A stretch of DNA of 64,000 nucleotides. Source: Pseudonocardia ammonioxydans (GTDB taxonomy: Bacteria > Actinomycetota > Actinomycetes > Mycobacteriales > Pseudonocardiaceae). Under the pieces are notes generated by a model. That model worked only from the letters and a program-made list of their open reading frames with translations, was not told where the DNA came from and did no database searches. Shown piece after piece: positions 7,855 to 17,228 of the stretch (position 1 is the stretch's first letter; each line of letters begins with the position of its first letter). The DNA lies in contig NZ_FOUY01000029.1 of assembly GCF_900115005.1 (NCBI RefSeq), positions 1 to 64,000 of the forward strand, given 5' to 3'. The position numbers and the translations under genes are program-made.

Positions 7855-8448
7855 TCAGCGACCCGGATCCATGTAGAGACTGCGTTTGGAGATGTACTGG
7901 ACCACCCCGTCGGGCACGAGGTACCAGACCGGGCGACCCGCGGCGACGCGCGCGCGGCAGTCGCTCGACGAGATCGCCATCGCCGGCACCTCGACGGTCG
8001 AGGTGGACCCCTCGGGTAGGTGCCCGTCGGCCAGCTCGTAGCCGGGCCGGGTCACGCCGACGAAGTGCGCGTAGCGGAACAGCTCGTCGATCTTGCGCCA
8101 GGACAGGATCTGCTGGAGGGCGTCGGCGCCGGTGATGAAGAAGAGCTCGGCGTCGGGGATCGACGCGTGCAGGTCGGCGAGGGTGTCGGCGGTGTAGGTG
8201 AGTCCGCCGCGGTCGATGTCGACCCGGCTCACCGAGAAGCGGGGGTTCGAGGCGGTGGCGACGACCGTCATCAGGTAGCGGTCCTCGGCCGGGGAGACCT
8301 CGCGCTCGGACTTCTGCCACGGCTGCCCGGTCGGCACGAAGATCACTTCGTCCAGGCTGAAGCGGTCCGCCACCTCGCTGGCGGCGACGAGGTGACCGTG
8401 GTGGATGGGGTCGAACGTCCCGCCCATCACGCCGATCTTGCGGTGCAT
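7855..8448 (-). CDS. nadD: Nicotinate-nucleotide adenylyltransferase
   Basis: Adenylates nicotinate mononucleotide to deamido-NAD in NAD synthesis. The nucleotidyltransferase signature [13 protein letters not shown] near residue 8 contains the HxGH motif. [10 protein letters not shown] (substrate loop), [15 protein letters not shown] and the C-terminal [30 protein letters not shown], where the ISS..R motif binds ATP, are all typical. Length is 197 residues. ATG at 8448 is preceded by TAGTCT ending 6 nt upstream, a leaderless-promoter arrangement. In most actinobacteria nadD is followed by rsfS; here the convergent selD operon follows instead. Confidence 0.95.
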   Translation of the reverse strand: MHRKIGVMGGTFDPIHHGHLVAASEVADRFSLDEVIFVPTGQPWQKSEREVSPAEDRYLMTVVATASNPRFSVSRVDIDRGGLTYTADTLADLHASIPDAELFFITGADALQQILSWRKIDELFRYAHFVGVTRPGYELADGHLPEGSTSTVEVPAMAISSSDCRARVAAGRPVWYLVPDGVVQYISKRSLYMDPGR

Positions 8449-8457
8449 CGCCGCAGA

Positions 8458-9099
8458 CTATGCGGATCGTCCGTCCGGGGGCACCCCCGGTGCGCCGGGG
8501 TAGAGGTGGCGGAACTGCACACTGATCCGTGGCCCGGCCGCGGTGACCTTCGGGACGCTGTGCTGCCACGTCCGCTGACACGTCCCGCCCATCACGAGCA
8601 GGTCCCCCGACGCCAGCGGGAACGACACCGACGCCCCGCCACCAGTGGGACGCAGCCGCAGCGGCCGGGTCGCCCCCAGCGCGACCAGCGCGACGACGGC
8701 CTCGGGCCGCTCCCGTGCGACTCGGTCGCCGTGCCAGGCGACCCCGTCCGCGCCGTCGCGGTAGAGGTTCGCGCCGATCTGGCTGAAGCCGACGTCATAG
8801 CGCCGGCCCAGCTCGGCCGCCATGCCCGCCAGGCGCTGTGGTGGCGCGTCCCCCTCGGCGAGCTGCCAGCGGTGGGTCAGTCGCGGCTCGTCGACGATCC
8901 GGTCGTACATCCGCCGGCGGTGGCCGCGGAACGGGACCGTGGCCACCAGGAGATCGAACAACGCGTCCGGGTCCGGGACCCACCCGGGCACGACGTCGAC
9001 CCAGGCACCGCGTGCCAGCTCGTGCCGGAACGCCGAGGTGAGCTCACGACCGCCGCCCTCCACGGCGGCGAACAGCGATCCCTGCCAGCAGGCGTCCAC
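8458..9099 (-). CDS. AlkB-like 2-oxoglutarate/Fe(II) dioxygenase
   Basis: Probably repairs alkylated nucleic-acid bases by oxidative demethylation. Seen are WHGDRVAR (the HxD iron pair, as in WHsD of AlkB proteins), LLVMGGTCQRTWQHSVPK (third His) and ISVQFRHL (2-oxoglutarate-binding Arg). I take GTG 9099 as the start: TACGCT at 9107-9112 lies exactly 7 nt upstream, a leaderless arrangement, and the 213-residue product has normal AlkB length. The ORF could begin 75 nt earlier. It runs toward nadD, 9 bp away, and is divergent from a membrane protein gene. Confidence 0.87.
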   Translation of the reverse strand: MDACWQGSLFAAVEGGGRELTSAFRHELARGAWVDVVPGWVPDPDALFDLLVATVPFRGHRRRMYDRIVDEPRLTHRWQLAEGDAPPQRLAGMAAELGRRYDVGFSQIGANLYRDGADGVAWHGDRVARERPEAVVALVALGATRPLRLRPTGGGASVSFPLASGDLLVMGGTCQRTWQHSVPKVTAAGPRISVQFRHLYPGAPGVPPDGRSA

Positions 9100-9197
9100 G
9101 CAGCGGAGCGTACCCGAGATCGAACGAAAGTTCGAGTCGAGGAGTGCGGGTCCAGCCCGTCCTGGGCCCGACACGACCCGCGGGTAACGTCGACGCC

Positions 9198-9959
9198 ATG
9201 CGTGCTCCGGACACCGGTGACCGGGCTCCCCATCCCTCCGGTCCTCGCTCCCCCGCCGACCATCCGGACCTCCCGGCGTTCTCGGCCGGCGGCGGCCCGG
9301 CCGGGACCGGTGGCGACGGCGCGGGCACGGCGGCCGACGCTCCGGGCGTCACCCACGTGACCCCGGCCGGACCGTGGCCGACCGTGCGACCGCCGTCCAC
9401 CCGCGCGACGATCGTCGGCCGGGCGGCCGCCGTCGTCGCCGTCGTCTGGTACGGCGCGGTCTTCTCGGTCTCCACCGACGTCCTGTCCCGGTCGGACTAC
9501 CTGCTGGCCGGGGTCGTCGTCGGCGGGATCCTGAGCCTGGTGGGCGTGCTGCTGCTGTGGCTGTTCGCCTCGCGCTCGCCGTCGCGGGTGGCACCGGAAC
9601 GCGGACCGGACATGGGGCTGCCCCGCGACCGGGCCGCGGCGCGCAAGGTGCTGCGTTCCGGCGGGACGCCGGACGGGGAGCAGCGCCGGCTCGTCGCGAT
9701 CGAGGTCCAGGCCGATGCGAAGCTGCCGCTGGTCACCGGGGCCACGTTCGCGCTGCTCGGCCCGCTGGTCGTCGCCGTGAACCACTACAGCGGCACGTTC
9801 GGACCGCTCGGCCCCGTCACGTCCGGACTGATCCTGCTCCTGCTCGCCGGTCTGGGCTGGCGGACCTGGTCGGCCTGGTCGCTGCACCGCGCCGCCGACC
9901 GCAAGCACACCGTCCCCCGTTACGCCGGGTCCGGCGCGCCCTGGCGCCCCTGGCCCTGA
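9198..9959 (+). CDS. Membrane protein of unknown function
   Basis: A ~253-residue protein with a Pro/Gly-rich disordered cytoplasmic N-terminus (~1-70), two hydrophobic helices at about 75-95 and 102-124 (LLAGVVVGGILSLVGVLLLW), a charged loop carrying PERGPDMGLPRDRAAARKVLRSG, then two more helices around 185-225. The family is not recognised. ATG at 9198 is preceded by TAACGT (9185-9190) with a 7-nt gap, suggesting a leaderless mRNA. The frame is open upstream but that part lies in the promoter. It is convergent with a TetR gene 10 bp away. Confidence 0.75.
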   Translation: MRAPDTGDRAPHPSGPRSPADHPDLPAFSAGGGPAGTGGDGAGTAADAPGVTHVTPAGPWPTVRPPSTRATIVGRAAAVVAVVWYGAVFSVSTDVLSRSDYLLAGVVVGGILSLVGVLLLWLFASRSPSRVAPERGPDMGLPRDRAAARKVLRSGGTPDGEQRRLVAIEVQADAKLPLVTGATFALLGPLVVAVNHYSGTFGPLGPVTSGLILLLLAGLGWRTWSAWSLHRAADRKHTVPRYAGSGAPWRPWP

Positions 9960-9969
9960 TCCGGCCGGC

Positions 9970-10557
9970 TCAGGCGAGCGCGGCGGCGACGAACGCGAGT
10001 TCGTCCTCCATGCCGTCGCGTTCCTCGTCGCCGTGCCGGGCGACCGCGTGCCGGTGCCCGATCGCCGCGGCGAGCAGCCGGGCGGCGCCGCGGGTTCGTC
10101 CCGGGTCGGCGCCGGCGACCGCGAGGACCTCCGACACGGCCTCCTCCAGCTCACCCGAGCGGCGCTGCAGGGCGTCCCGCACCGCCGGATGGGTGTCGGC
10201 CTCGCGCCAGAGCAGGTGCGACAGCACCGCCGACGAGTCCAGCGCCCGGTCCAGCTCGCGCACGAGGGCGCACAGCCCCGCGTGGAGATCACCGGGGACG
10301 GCGACGTCGGCCCCGCGGACCGGATGCGGCAACCGGTCGACCAGCGCCTCGAGCAGGTCCGGTTTACGGCGGAAGTAGTAGTGCACCAGCCCCTTGGGCA
10401 CACCGGCGCGCTCGGCGACCCGGGAGGTCGGCGTCGCGTCGAAGCCGTGCTCGGCGAACAGGCCCTCGGCCGCGTCGAGGATCCGTTCCCGGGTCGGGAC
10501 GTCCTGCGGCGCCGTGGTGGACGGCGGGGTGGCGGACGGCGGCGCGGTGGAGGACAC
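9970..10557 (-). CDS. TetR-family transcriptional regulator
   Basis: A ~195-residue repressor. The N-terminal HTH is RERILDAAEGLFAEHGFDATPTSRVAERAGVPKGLVHYYFRRKPDLLEALVDR; the C-terminal helical domain has no recognised ligand signature. I prefer GTG 10557 (VSSTAPP...) because GGGAGGA lies ~8 nt upstream; a longer start at 10605 would add 16 unlikely residues. Its target is not obvious: the next gene upstream on the same strand is an SPW membrane protein ending behind a strong hairpin, so the regulator is probably transcribed alone. Confidence 0.85.
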   Translation of the reverse strand: MSSTAPPSATPPSTTAPQDVPTRERILDAAEGLFAEHGFDATPTSRVAERAGVPKGLVHYYFRRKPDLLEALVDRLPHPVRGADVAVPGDLHAGLCALVRELDRALDSSAVLSHLLWREADTHPAVRDALQRRSGELEEAVSEVLAVAGADPGRTRGAARLLAAAIGHRHAVARHGDEERDGMEDELAFVAAALA

Positions 10558-10582
10558 GGGGAGATCCTCCCCCGCACACGAC

Positions 10583-10611
10583 GGGGCCGCGACCGGTCCG
10601 GTCACGGCCCC
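10583..10611 (-). terminator. Strong GC hairpin after the SPW gene
   Basis: Arms GGGGCCGCGACCGG (10583-10596) and CCGGTCACGGCCCC (10598-10611) pair over 14 positions with one mismatch. The hairpin sits 23 nt beyond the SPW-protein stop and just ahead of the TetR start, so it probably ends the SPW transcript. It could also affect the TetR leader. Confidence 0.5.
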
Positions 10612-10633
10612 GCCTGCAGCACCCGGGCGGTCG

Positions 10634-11002
10634 TCAGTGCGCGACCGCGCCGCGGTGCACCGCGGTCGCCGCGGGCAGCGCCGACGCGGCCACCGCCACC
10701 GTCAGCACTCCCGCCACCCAGGACGTCCACGACGCCCCGGTCATGGCGGTGTAGCCCATCACCCACGGCGCCAGGAACAGCAGGACGCCGAGGATCCCGT
10801 GCACCCATTCGCTGGCCACCGAACCGGGGGCCGCGAGCGACCAGAGCGAGGTGGCGGCCAGCACCACGCCGAGCACGACCATCGTCCACGCGGCGGCGGC
10901 GTTCGTCGTCGTCACGAGGGGCGAGAGAGCCGTGAGCACACCGATCACCAGGGCGGCCCAGTCCTGCCACCGCTGCCACGACCGCTGAGTGGTCTCTGCC
11001 AT
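10634..11002 (-). CDS. SPW-repeat integral membrane protein
   Basis: A 122-residue protein with four hydrophobic helices arranged as two similar pairs. The first repeat is W.DWAALVIGVLTALSPLV and the second HGILGVLLFLAPWVMGY, matching the SPW repeat family (PF03779), found in actinobacterial and proteobacterial membrane proteins of unknown function. ATG follows AGGAGAAGG in a good position. The 120 bp upstream to the lipoprotein gene holds no other gene. Confidence 0.85.
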   Translation of the reverse strand: MAETTQRSWQRWQDWAALVIGVLTALSPLVTTTNAAAAWTMVVLGVVLAATSLWSLAAPGSVASEWVHGILGVLLFLAPWVMGYTAMTGASWTSWVAGVLTVAVAASALPAATAVHRGAVAH

Positions 11003-11121
11003 CGCGATTCACCTTCTCCTGTGAAGACCCTGTGGGGTACTTCCCGGTCTACGCCTGATCGGCCGGCCGGTCAAGAGTCCTCTGCACGCCCCTGGCAGGG
11101 GCGTCGTCGCAGGTCGGGCGG

Positions 11122-11814
11122 TCAGCCGGTCCCGGCGGTCACCGGGCCGATGTAGGTGCCGGGGCGGGTGGCGCCGTCCTGGCGCTGTACCGCGGCGCCG
11201 GGCCACGGCAGCGTCTTCGACCGCGTCTCGTCCGGCGGGGTGATCGCGATCCCGGTCGGCGTCCAGTCGCCGCCGGGCAGCCAGGTGATGACGGTGTGGG
11301 CGGTTCCGCCCGGCTCCAGGTGCACCGGCGAGGCCGCTTCCGACGACCGCGGCAACGAGTACGACGGGCCGTGCGTCGGGTCGTCCGGCCCGCGCAGGTC
11401 CACCCCGCCGAAGCCACTCATCGTGCACGGCCGGTCCGCGGTGTTGGTCCAGACGACGGTGGTGTGCCGCTGCCCGGCCTCCCCGGTCGTCGTGCCGGGC
11501 GCGGCCTCGAGGTCGCCGTCGGCGCAGCGCTGTACGGCCGGGTCGGAGCCGTCTGCGCCGTCGTCGGGAGCCGGGCTGCCCCCGCCACCGGAGCCATCGG
11601 AGCCATCGGAGCCATCAGGGTCGGCGGCGTCATCGGTGTCCGGTGTCGAGGATGCGGAACCGGTGGGGTCGGAGCCCGGTGAGCTCTCGCCGGACGTGGG
11701 CTCGGCCGGGACCGGGCCGGCGGCCGACGGCCACGGGTCCTCGCCACCGCAGGCGGAGAGCAGTAGGACGGTCGCGAGCAGGCCGGTCACCAGGGGTGCG
11801 CGCAGGGTCGTCAT
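11122..11814 (-). CDS. Secreted lipoprotein with DUF4232-like domain
   Basis: Begins with a lipoprotein signal, MTTLRAPLVTGLLATVLLLSACGG, with lipobox LSAC, so it should be anchored to the outer face of the membrane. A ~70-residue Ser/Asp/Gly-rich linker follows. The C-terminal ~140 residues fit DUF4232: CADGDLEAA....TVVWTNTADRPCTMSGFGGVDL...PGGTAHTVITW. Function is unknown; such proteins are common in actinobacteria. The correct ATG at 11814 was chosen from the signal peptide, although the frame stays open far upstream. Confidence 0.85.
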   Translation of the reverse strand: MTTLRAPLVTGLLATVLLLSACGGEDPWPSAAGPVPAEPTSGESSPGSDPTGSASSTPDTDDAADPDGSDGSDGSGGGGSPAPDDGADGSDPAVQRCADGDLEAAPGTTTGEAGQRHTTVVWTNTADRPCTMSGFGGVDLRGPDDPTHGPSYSLPRSSEAASPVHLEPGGTAHTVITWLPGGDWTPTGIAITPPDETRSKTLPWPGAAVQRQDGATRPGTYIGPVTAGTG

Positions 11815-11885
11815 GATCGACACCCTTACAGGTCGCAACGACCCGCGGTGGCGCGGGTAGGCCCGTCCACCCGGCCGGGTGGCGG

Positions 11886-13331
11886 TCAGACCGGCAGGAG
11901 CGCCTCGACGACGTCGGCCAGCTGCGCCGCCGTGCGGCACTCGTGCATCGGCAGCACCTCCCCGTACCTGCGCGCCGCCGAGTCCCCGCTGCCCCACATC
12001 CGCTCGGGCTCCGGGTTCAGCCAGTGCGCGTGCCGGGCCCGGTCGCGCATGCGTTGCAGGGCGCCCAGGTTGGGGTCGCGGTAGTTGGTGCGGCCGTCGC
12101 CGAGCATCAGCAGCGACGTCTTCGGGGTGAGTGCCTCGCTGTAGTGCTCGAGGAAGTCCCCGAACGCGCCGCCGTAGTCGGAGTGCCCGTCGAACGCGGT
12201 CAGCCGCGCCTCCCGCAGGACCCGCTGCATCACGCCGGACAGCTCCGCGCCCGGCTCGAACAGATGAGTGACCTCGTCGGTGCGCTCCACGAAGGCGAAC
12301 ACCCGCACCTTGGAGAACTGCTCGCGCAACGCCTGGACCAGCAGCAACGTGAAGTGGCTGAAGCCCGCGACCGAACCGGAGACATCGCAGAGGACCACCA
12401 GCTCCGGACGGCCGGGTCGCCGGGTGCGGTACGCCGGGTCCATCGGCACCCCGCCGGTGGACATCGATCGGCGCAGCGTGCGCCGAAGGTCCAGCTGCCC
12501 GCGGTTGGCCCGCTTGCGGCGCACCGACAGCCGGGAGGCCAGCCGACGGGCCAGCGGGTGCACGGTGCGGCGCAGCTCGGCGAGCTGCACGGCGTTGGCG
12601 CTGAGGAAGTCGACCCGGTCCGGCTGCTTCGGTGTGGTCGAGCGCGCGACCTGCTCCCGGCCCCGCTGCTCGGCGGTGCGACGGCGAACCTCGTCGCGGA
12701 TCATGTCGCGGAACCGGGCGATCCGGTCCCGGATCTCGCGGCGGCGGACCTCGGAGACGAAGTCGCTGTCGCCCTGCTGCCGCAGCCCGTCGAGGATCTG
12801 GGCCAGCAACGTGTCCGGCGACAGCGCGTTGAGCGCCTGGTAGGCCGACCAGTTGGGCTTCGCCATCTGCCCGCGGACACCCTGCCCCGCGGCGCCGGAG
12901 TTGCCGATCGCGTCCACGGCGGCCCGGGACAGCTCGCGCAGGGTCTCCTCGTCGCCGTCGCGCAGCAGCTCGGCGAGGATCTCGCGGAGCGCGTCGACGT
13001 CGACCGGGCCCTCGCCGGGGCCGCCCTCCCCGTCGTCGACCCGCGGGACGTCCACCTCGGACGCCCCGGCGCCGAGCGCGGGCGGGAACCAGAGGTCGAA
13101 CAGGGCGTCGAAGGTGTCCCGCTGGCCGGACCGGCGCAGCAGCGCCGCCGCCAGCCCCTCCCGCAGGTGCTCACGTTCCAGCAGGTCCAGCGCCCCGAGC
13201 ACCTGGGCCGCGTCCACCGTCTCCCCCGGGCCGACGGCCACGTGGTGGCGGCGCAGCGCGGAGACGAAGTCGACCAGATGGCCGGGCAGGCCGTGCTCGG
13301 CGGTGCCGGGAACCTCGGACGGGGCGGTCAC
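11886..13331 (-). CDS. VWA-domain protein of the CoxE family
   Basis: A 481-residue protein with a helical N-terminus (~1-270) and a C-terminal von Willebrand A domain (~290-480). The metal-ion site is LCDVSGSVAGFS (DxSxS); SDYGGAFGDFL and LLMLGDGRTNY supply the remaining MIDAS positions. CoxE-like VWA proteins pair with MoxR AAA+ ATPases to remodel or metallate partner complexes. A MoxR ATPase lies 1.05 kb upstream on the same strand, with a secreted protease gene in between. GTG 13331 is chosen from MTAPSEVPGTAEHG; CATGAT 6 nt and GGAG 4 nt upstream both fit. Confidence 0.88.
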   Translation of the reverse strand: MTAPSEVPGTAEHGLPGHLVDFVSALRRHHVAVGPGETVDAAQVLGALDLLEREHLREGLAAALLRRSGQRDTFDALFDLWFPPALGAGASEVDVPRVDDGEGGPGEGPVDVDALREILAELLRDGDEETLRELSRAAVDAIGNSGAAGQGVRGQMAKPNWSAYQALNALSPDTLLAQILDGLRQQGDSDFVSEVRRREIRDRIARFRDMIRDEVRRRTAEQRGREQVARSTTPKQPDRVDFLSANAVQLAELRRTVHPLARRLASRLSVRRKRANRGQLDLRRTLRRSMSTGGVPMDPAYRTRRPGRPELVVLCDVSGSVAGFSHFTLLLVQALREQFSKVRVFAFVERTDEVTHLFEPGAELSGVMQRVLREARLTAFDGHSDYGGAFGDFLEHYSEALTPKTSLLMLGDGRTNYRDPNLGALQRMRDRARHAHWLNPEPERMWGSGDSAARRYGEVLPMHECRTAAQLADVVEALLPV

Positions 13332-13362
13332 GGCTCCATCATGCGCGACCGCACCGACATTC

Positions 13363-14259
13363 TCATCCCGCCGGGTCGAGGGGCACGAGCTTCGGCTCGA
13401 ACGGGCGCTCACCGGGCACCAGCCGCAGCGCGCCGTCGAACCCGCCCGGCCCGTTGGCGTACTCCAGCGCCGTGCGCAGGTCGGTGAGGCCGTTCGTGCC
13501 GGGCGCGGGCGCCACGTTGAGGGTGGACAGCAGGCCCAGCGCCGAACCGTCGCCGGACAGGTAGCCCGAGCCGGAATCACCCGGCACGCCCGGCAGCACC
13601 GTCGTGACGGTGTGGGTCCAGCCGCCGCCCGAGGTGCCGGCCGAGGTGCCGGTCTTCGGCTGCAGGGCGGCGATCCCGTGCCGCAGCGCCGAGTCGCCGT
13701 AGCCGAACACGATCTCCCCGGTGGCCGTGCCGTCCGGGTCGACGCCGGTCGGGCCGCCGTAGAACGGCATGGTCGGGTCGGTCTTGGCGACGTCGTCGGG
13801 GTGCAGCGCCACCAGCGCGAAGTCGTTGTACCGGCAGGCGTCCGGGTCGGTCTCGCCGTGGTCCTGCATGGTCAGCCACGACGAGTACGCGAGCGTGCCC
13901 GGCCGGTCGGCACCCTCGACCTCGACCGGGGTGCCCAGCGGCAGCGACCCGGCCCGGCAGCCGTCCACCTCGGTGGACCCGCCGGTGCCCGCGCAGTGCG
14001 CGGCCTGCCCGAGGAACACCTCCGCACCGTCGGTGAACACGAAGTTCGCGGTGCACTGGGCGTCCCCGTCGGTCCGGGTCGTCACCCCGGGGGTGATGGT
14101 GGCCTCACCGGGTGCGGCAGGACCCGGCTCCTCCTGGGCGGAGACGGTTCCGGTGGCCGCGGCCGCGAGGACCAGTGCGGCGGCCGTCGCGACGACGGCG
14201 CGCAGGGTCCGTCGCCGGGCGGAGCTCGGTGCGGGCGGGTGGTCCGGGACGGCGGTCAT
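13363..14259 (-). CDS. Secreted trypsin-like serine protease
   Basis: A 298-residue exported protein. Residues ~15-42 are a signal peptide: Arg-rich start, hydrophobic VVATAAALVLAAAATG, cut near SAQ. The mature part has the chymotrypsin-fold triad in order: QAAHCAG (His), RYNDFALVAL (Asp) and GVPGDSGSGYL (Ser), with Cys residues that can form disulfides. It lies between the MoxR and VWA genes on the same strand, 31 bp ahead of the VWA gene, but behind a perfect 18-bp-arm palindrome that may separate it from moxR. The substrate is unknown. Confidence 0.88.
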   Translation of the reverse strand: MTAVPDHPPAPSSARRRTLRAVVATAAALVLAAAATGTVSAQEEPGPAAPGEATITPGVTTRTDGDAQCTANFVFTDGAEVFLGQAAHCAGTGGSTEVDGCRAGSLPLGTPVEVEGADRPGTLAYSSWLTMQDHGETDPDACRYNDFALVALHPDDVAKTDPTMPFYGGPTGVDPDGTATGEIVFGYGDSALRHGIAALQPKTGTSAGTSGGGWTHTVTTVLPGVPGDSGSGYLSGDGSALGLLSTLNVAPAPGTNGLTDLRTALEYANGPGGFDGALRLVPGERPFEPKLVPLDPAG

Positions 14260-14335
14260 CGGCGTCGGCCTCCGGGGGTCGCGCGGGGAGCGTTCATACG
14301 GCACAACTCGGAACACCGCCGTCCGGTTACGCCGA

Positions 14336-14383
14336 CCCCGTGAGTGGTTTTCGCGGTCCTGACCGCGAAAACCACTCACGAGC

Positions 14384-14384
<1 letters not shown>
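14336..14384. repeat. Palindromic intergenic repeat, copy 1 (terminator-like)
   Basis: A perfect inverted repeat: GTGAGTGGTTTTCGCGGT (14340-14357), 4-nt loop CCTG, then its exact complement at 14362-14379. It is preceded by CCCC and followed by GAGCT, whose last base is part of the moxR stop codon. A second copy with the same flanks lies right after proB (22949-22997). It probably forms the 3' hairpin of the moxR transcript and belongs to a dispersed repeat family. Confidence 0.85.
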
Positions 14385-15268
<884 letters not shown>

Positions 15269-15334
15269 CCTGCCCTGCGGGCACCGCCCGACGCCGCCCC
15301 ACCCGGCCGGTGGGTGAGCCGGATCACCGCCGGG

Positions 15335-16168
15335 TCAGCGGCCGCGGCGGGCGAACACCCACGCGGCCGCCGTCAGCGACACCACCCCGATGCCCGCGCA
15401 CCAGGCGAGCGCGACGGCGGCCGTCGCGCCGAGGTCGCCGACCGGGGCCCCGTCCGAGCCGAGCCCGATCAGCAGGCCGCGGACCGTCTCGATCACCGGT
15501 GTCACCGGCTGGTGCTCGGCGATGCCGCGCAGCCAGGCCGGCATCGTCTCCGGCGGGACGAACGCGCTGGAGACGTACGGCAGGAACAGCATGACGAAGC
15601 CCAGTCCCCCGGCCGCGGCGGGCGTGCGGGCCACGACACCGACCAGGGTCGCCGCGCAGGTGATGGCCACGATGTAGGCGGTGACGACGCCGACCGCCCC
15701 GAGCCAGGCGAGCGCACCCGCGTCCGACCGGAAGCCGATCGACGCCGCCACCGCCAGCACGATCGTCGTCGTCACCAGGTTCTTTCCCGTGCTCGCCAGC
15801 ACGTGCCCGGCGAGCACCGTCGCGTCCGCGACCGGCATCGACCGGAACCGGTCCATGATCCCGGTCGACGCGTCCTGGACCAGCGCGATGGCCGTGTTCG
15901 ACGCCCCGTACCCGGCGCACAGCAGGATCACCCCCGGCGTGGCGTAGCTCAGGTAGTCCGTGCCGACCTCGATCGCCCCGCCGAAGACGTAGACGAACAG
16001 CACCATGATCATCACCGGGAGCAGGAGCGCGACGAGCAGCTCGTCCGGGTCGCGGCGGGCGAGCCGCAGCACCCGGCCGGCCATGGTCACCGTGTCCGGC
16101 ACGACCCGCAGCCACCGGGCCGGCGCCGCCCCGGACCCCAGCCCCCGCACATCCACCGCTGTGGTCAT
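15335..16168 (-). CDS. ABC-2 type transporter permease (DrrB-like)
   Basis: A 277-residue integral membrane subunit with about six hydrophobic helices, starting near MVLFVYVFGGAIEVGTDYLSY, where the YVFGG...G.DY style is typical of DrrB-type exporters. It includes the conserved cytoplasmic MDRFRSMPVADATVLAGH segment. It pairs with the ATPase encoded immediately upstream; the two reading frames overlap by 4 nt (ATGA). Likely exports a hydrophobic drug or metabolite. Confidence 0.92.
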   Translation of the reverse strand: MTTAVDVRGLGSGAAPARWLRVVPDTVTMAGRVLRLARRDPDELLVALLLPVMIMVLFVYVFGGAIEVGTDYLSYATPGVILLCAGYGASNTAIALVQDASTGIMDRFRSMPVADATVLAGHVLASTGKNLVTTTIVLAVAASIGFRSDAGALAWLGAVGVVTAYIVAITCAATLVGVVARTPAAAGGLGFVMLFLPYVSSAFVPPETMPAWLRGIAEHQPVTPVIETVRGLLIGLGSDGAPVGDLGATAAVALAWCAGIGVVSLTAAAWVFARRGR

Positions 16169-17136
16169 GCCGCCACCTCCACGGGCTCGCGGTCGTCGGC
16201 TCCCCGGGCGGCGTGCCCGGTCAGCGCCAGGAACGCGTCGTCCAGGCTGGGGGCGCGCAGCTGCCACTGCTCGGGGACGGCACCGGCCGCCTCGACCCCG
16301 GCCAGCACGTGCCGCACGTGCCCGACCGAGGCGTCGGTGGGCACCCGCAGCACCCGCGCGGCGGGGGTGGGAACGCCGAGCGCGGACGCCACCCGCGTCG
16401 CCTCCGCGACCGCGGCGAAGGTCAGTTCCACGCTCGCGTCGCCCACCTCCCGCTTGAGCTGCGCCGGCGTGCCCTCGGCGACCACCCGGCCGCCGTCGAT
16501 CATGGCGACGCGGTCGGCGAGCCGGTCCGCCTCCTCCAGGTACTGGGTGGTGAGCAGCAGGCTGGTGCCGTCGGCGACGACGCCGCCGATCACGTCCCAC
16601 ATGCCGTGGCGGCTGCGCGGGTCCAGGCCCGTGGTGGGCTCGTCGAGGAACAGCACCCGCGGGTGCCGGAGCAGCCCGGCGGCCAGGTCGAGCCGGCGGC
16701 GCATCCCGCCCGAGTAGGTCCGCAGCTGCCGTCCGGCGGCACCGGCGAGGTCGAAGGCCTCGAGCAGCTCGTCGACCCGGGCCCGGACCGCGCGCCGCGG
16801 CAGGTGCGCCAGTCGGGCCATCATCGCCAGGTTCTCCCGGCCGGTCAGCTTCTCGTCGACCGCGGCGTACTGCCCGGTCAGCCCGATGACCTCGCGGACC
16901 CGCCGGGCCGCGGTGACGACGTCGTGTCCCGCCACGACGGCGGTGCCGGCGTCCGGCCGGGTCAGCGTGCTGAGCACGCGCACCGTGGTGGTCTTGCCCG
17001 CCCCGTTCGGCCCGAGCAACGCCAGCACCTCCCCGTGACCGAGCCGCAGGTCGACACCGTCCAGCACCCGCACGGGTCGGCGGGTGCCGCCGTAGCTCTT
17101 GTACAGGCCCTCGGCCCGTACCACCGGATCGTCCAT
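16165..17136 (-). CDS. ABC transporter ATP-binding protein (DrrA-like)
   Basis: A 323-residue nucleotide-binding subunit: Walker A GPNGAGKTTTV near 43, Q-loop GLTGQYAAVDEKLTG, signature YSGGMRRRLDLAAGLL, Walker B VLFLDEPTTGLDP and a C-terminal DrrA-type extension. It powers the DrrB-like permease next to it. ATG at 17136 is preferred over the adjacent GTG because AAGGAGG then sits ~5 nt upstream. It is divergent from a TetR gene, its presumed regulator. Confidence 0.92.
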   Translation of the reverse strand: MDDPVVRAEGLYKSYGGTRRPVRVLDGVDLRLGHGEVLALLGPNGAGKTTTVRVLSTLTRPDAGTAVVAGHDVVTAARRVREVIGLTGQYAAVDEKLTGRENLAMMARLAHLPRRAVRARVDELLEAFDLAGAAGRQLRTYSGGMRRRLDLAAGLLRHPRVLFLDEPTTGLDPRSRHGMWDVIGGVVADGTSLLLTTQYLEEADRLADRVAMIDGGRVVAEGTPAQLKREVGDASVELTFAAVAEATRVASALGVPTPAARVLRVPTDASVGHVRHVLAGVEAAGAVPEQWQLRAPSLDDAFLALTGHAARGADDREPVEVAA

Positions 17137-17167
17137 CACGGCCCTCCTTCTGTGTATGCCACAAACT

Positions 17168-17182
17168 GTTTATAGCATTAAC
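17168..17182. promoter_or_regulatory. Imperfect palindrome in the ABC/TetR divergent promoter
   Basis: GTTTAT-AGC-ATTAAC is a 15-bp palindrome with 5 of 6 arm positions matching, lying in an AT-rich patch between the drrA-like ATPase and the TetR gene. The AT-richness also suits promoter -10 elements. It is a plausible operator for the divergent TetR regulator. Confidence 0.45.
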
Positions 17183-17228
17183 TGACTGCGGCGGACACCG
17201 TGCGATCCCGGCGGAGCGGGCGGGGAGG

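Noticed and set aside
9099-9174. 25-residue upstream extension of the AlkB-like protein
   Set aside because: Would overlap the -10 region 7 nt before GTG 9099 and crowd the divergent gene's promoter; residues are not AlkB-like.
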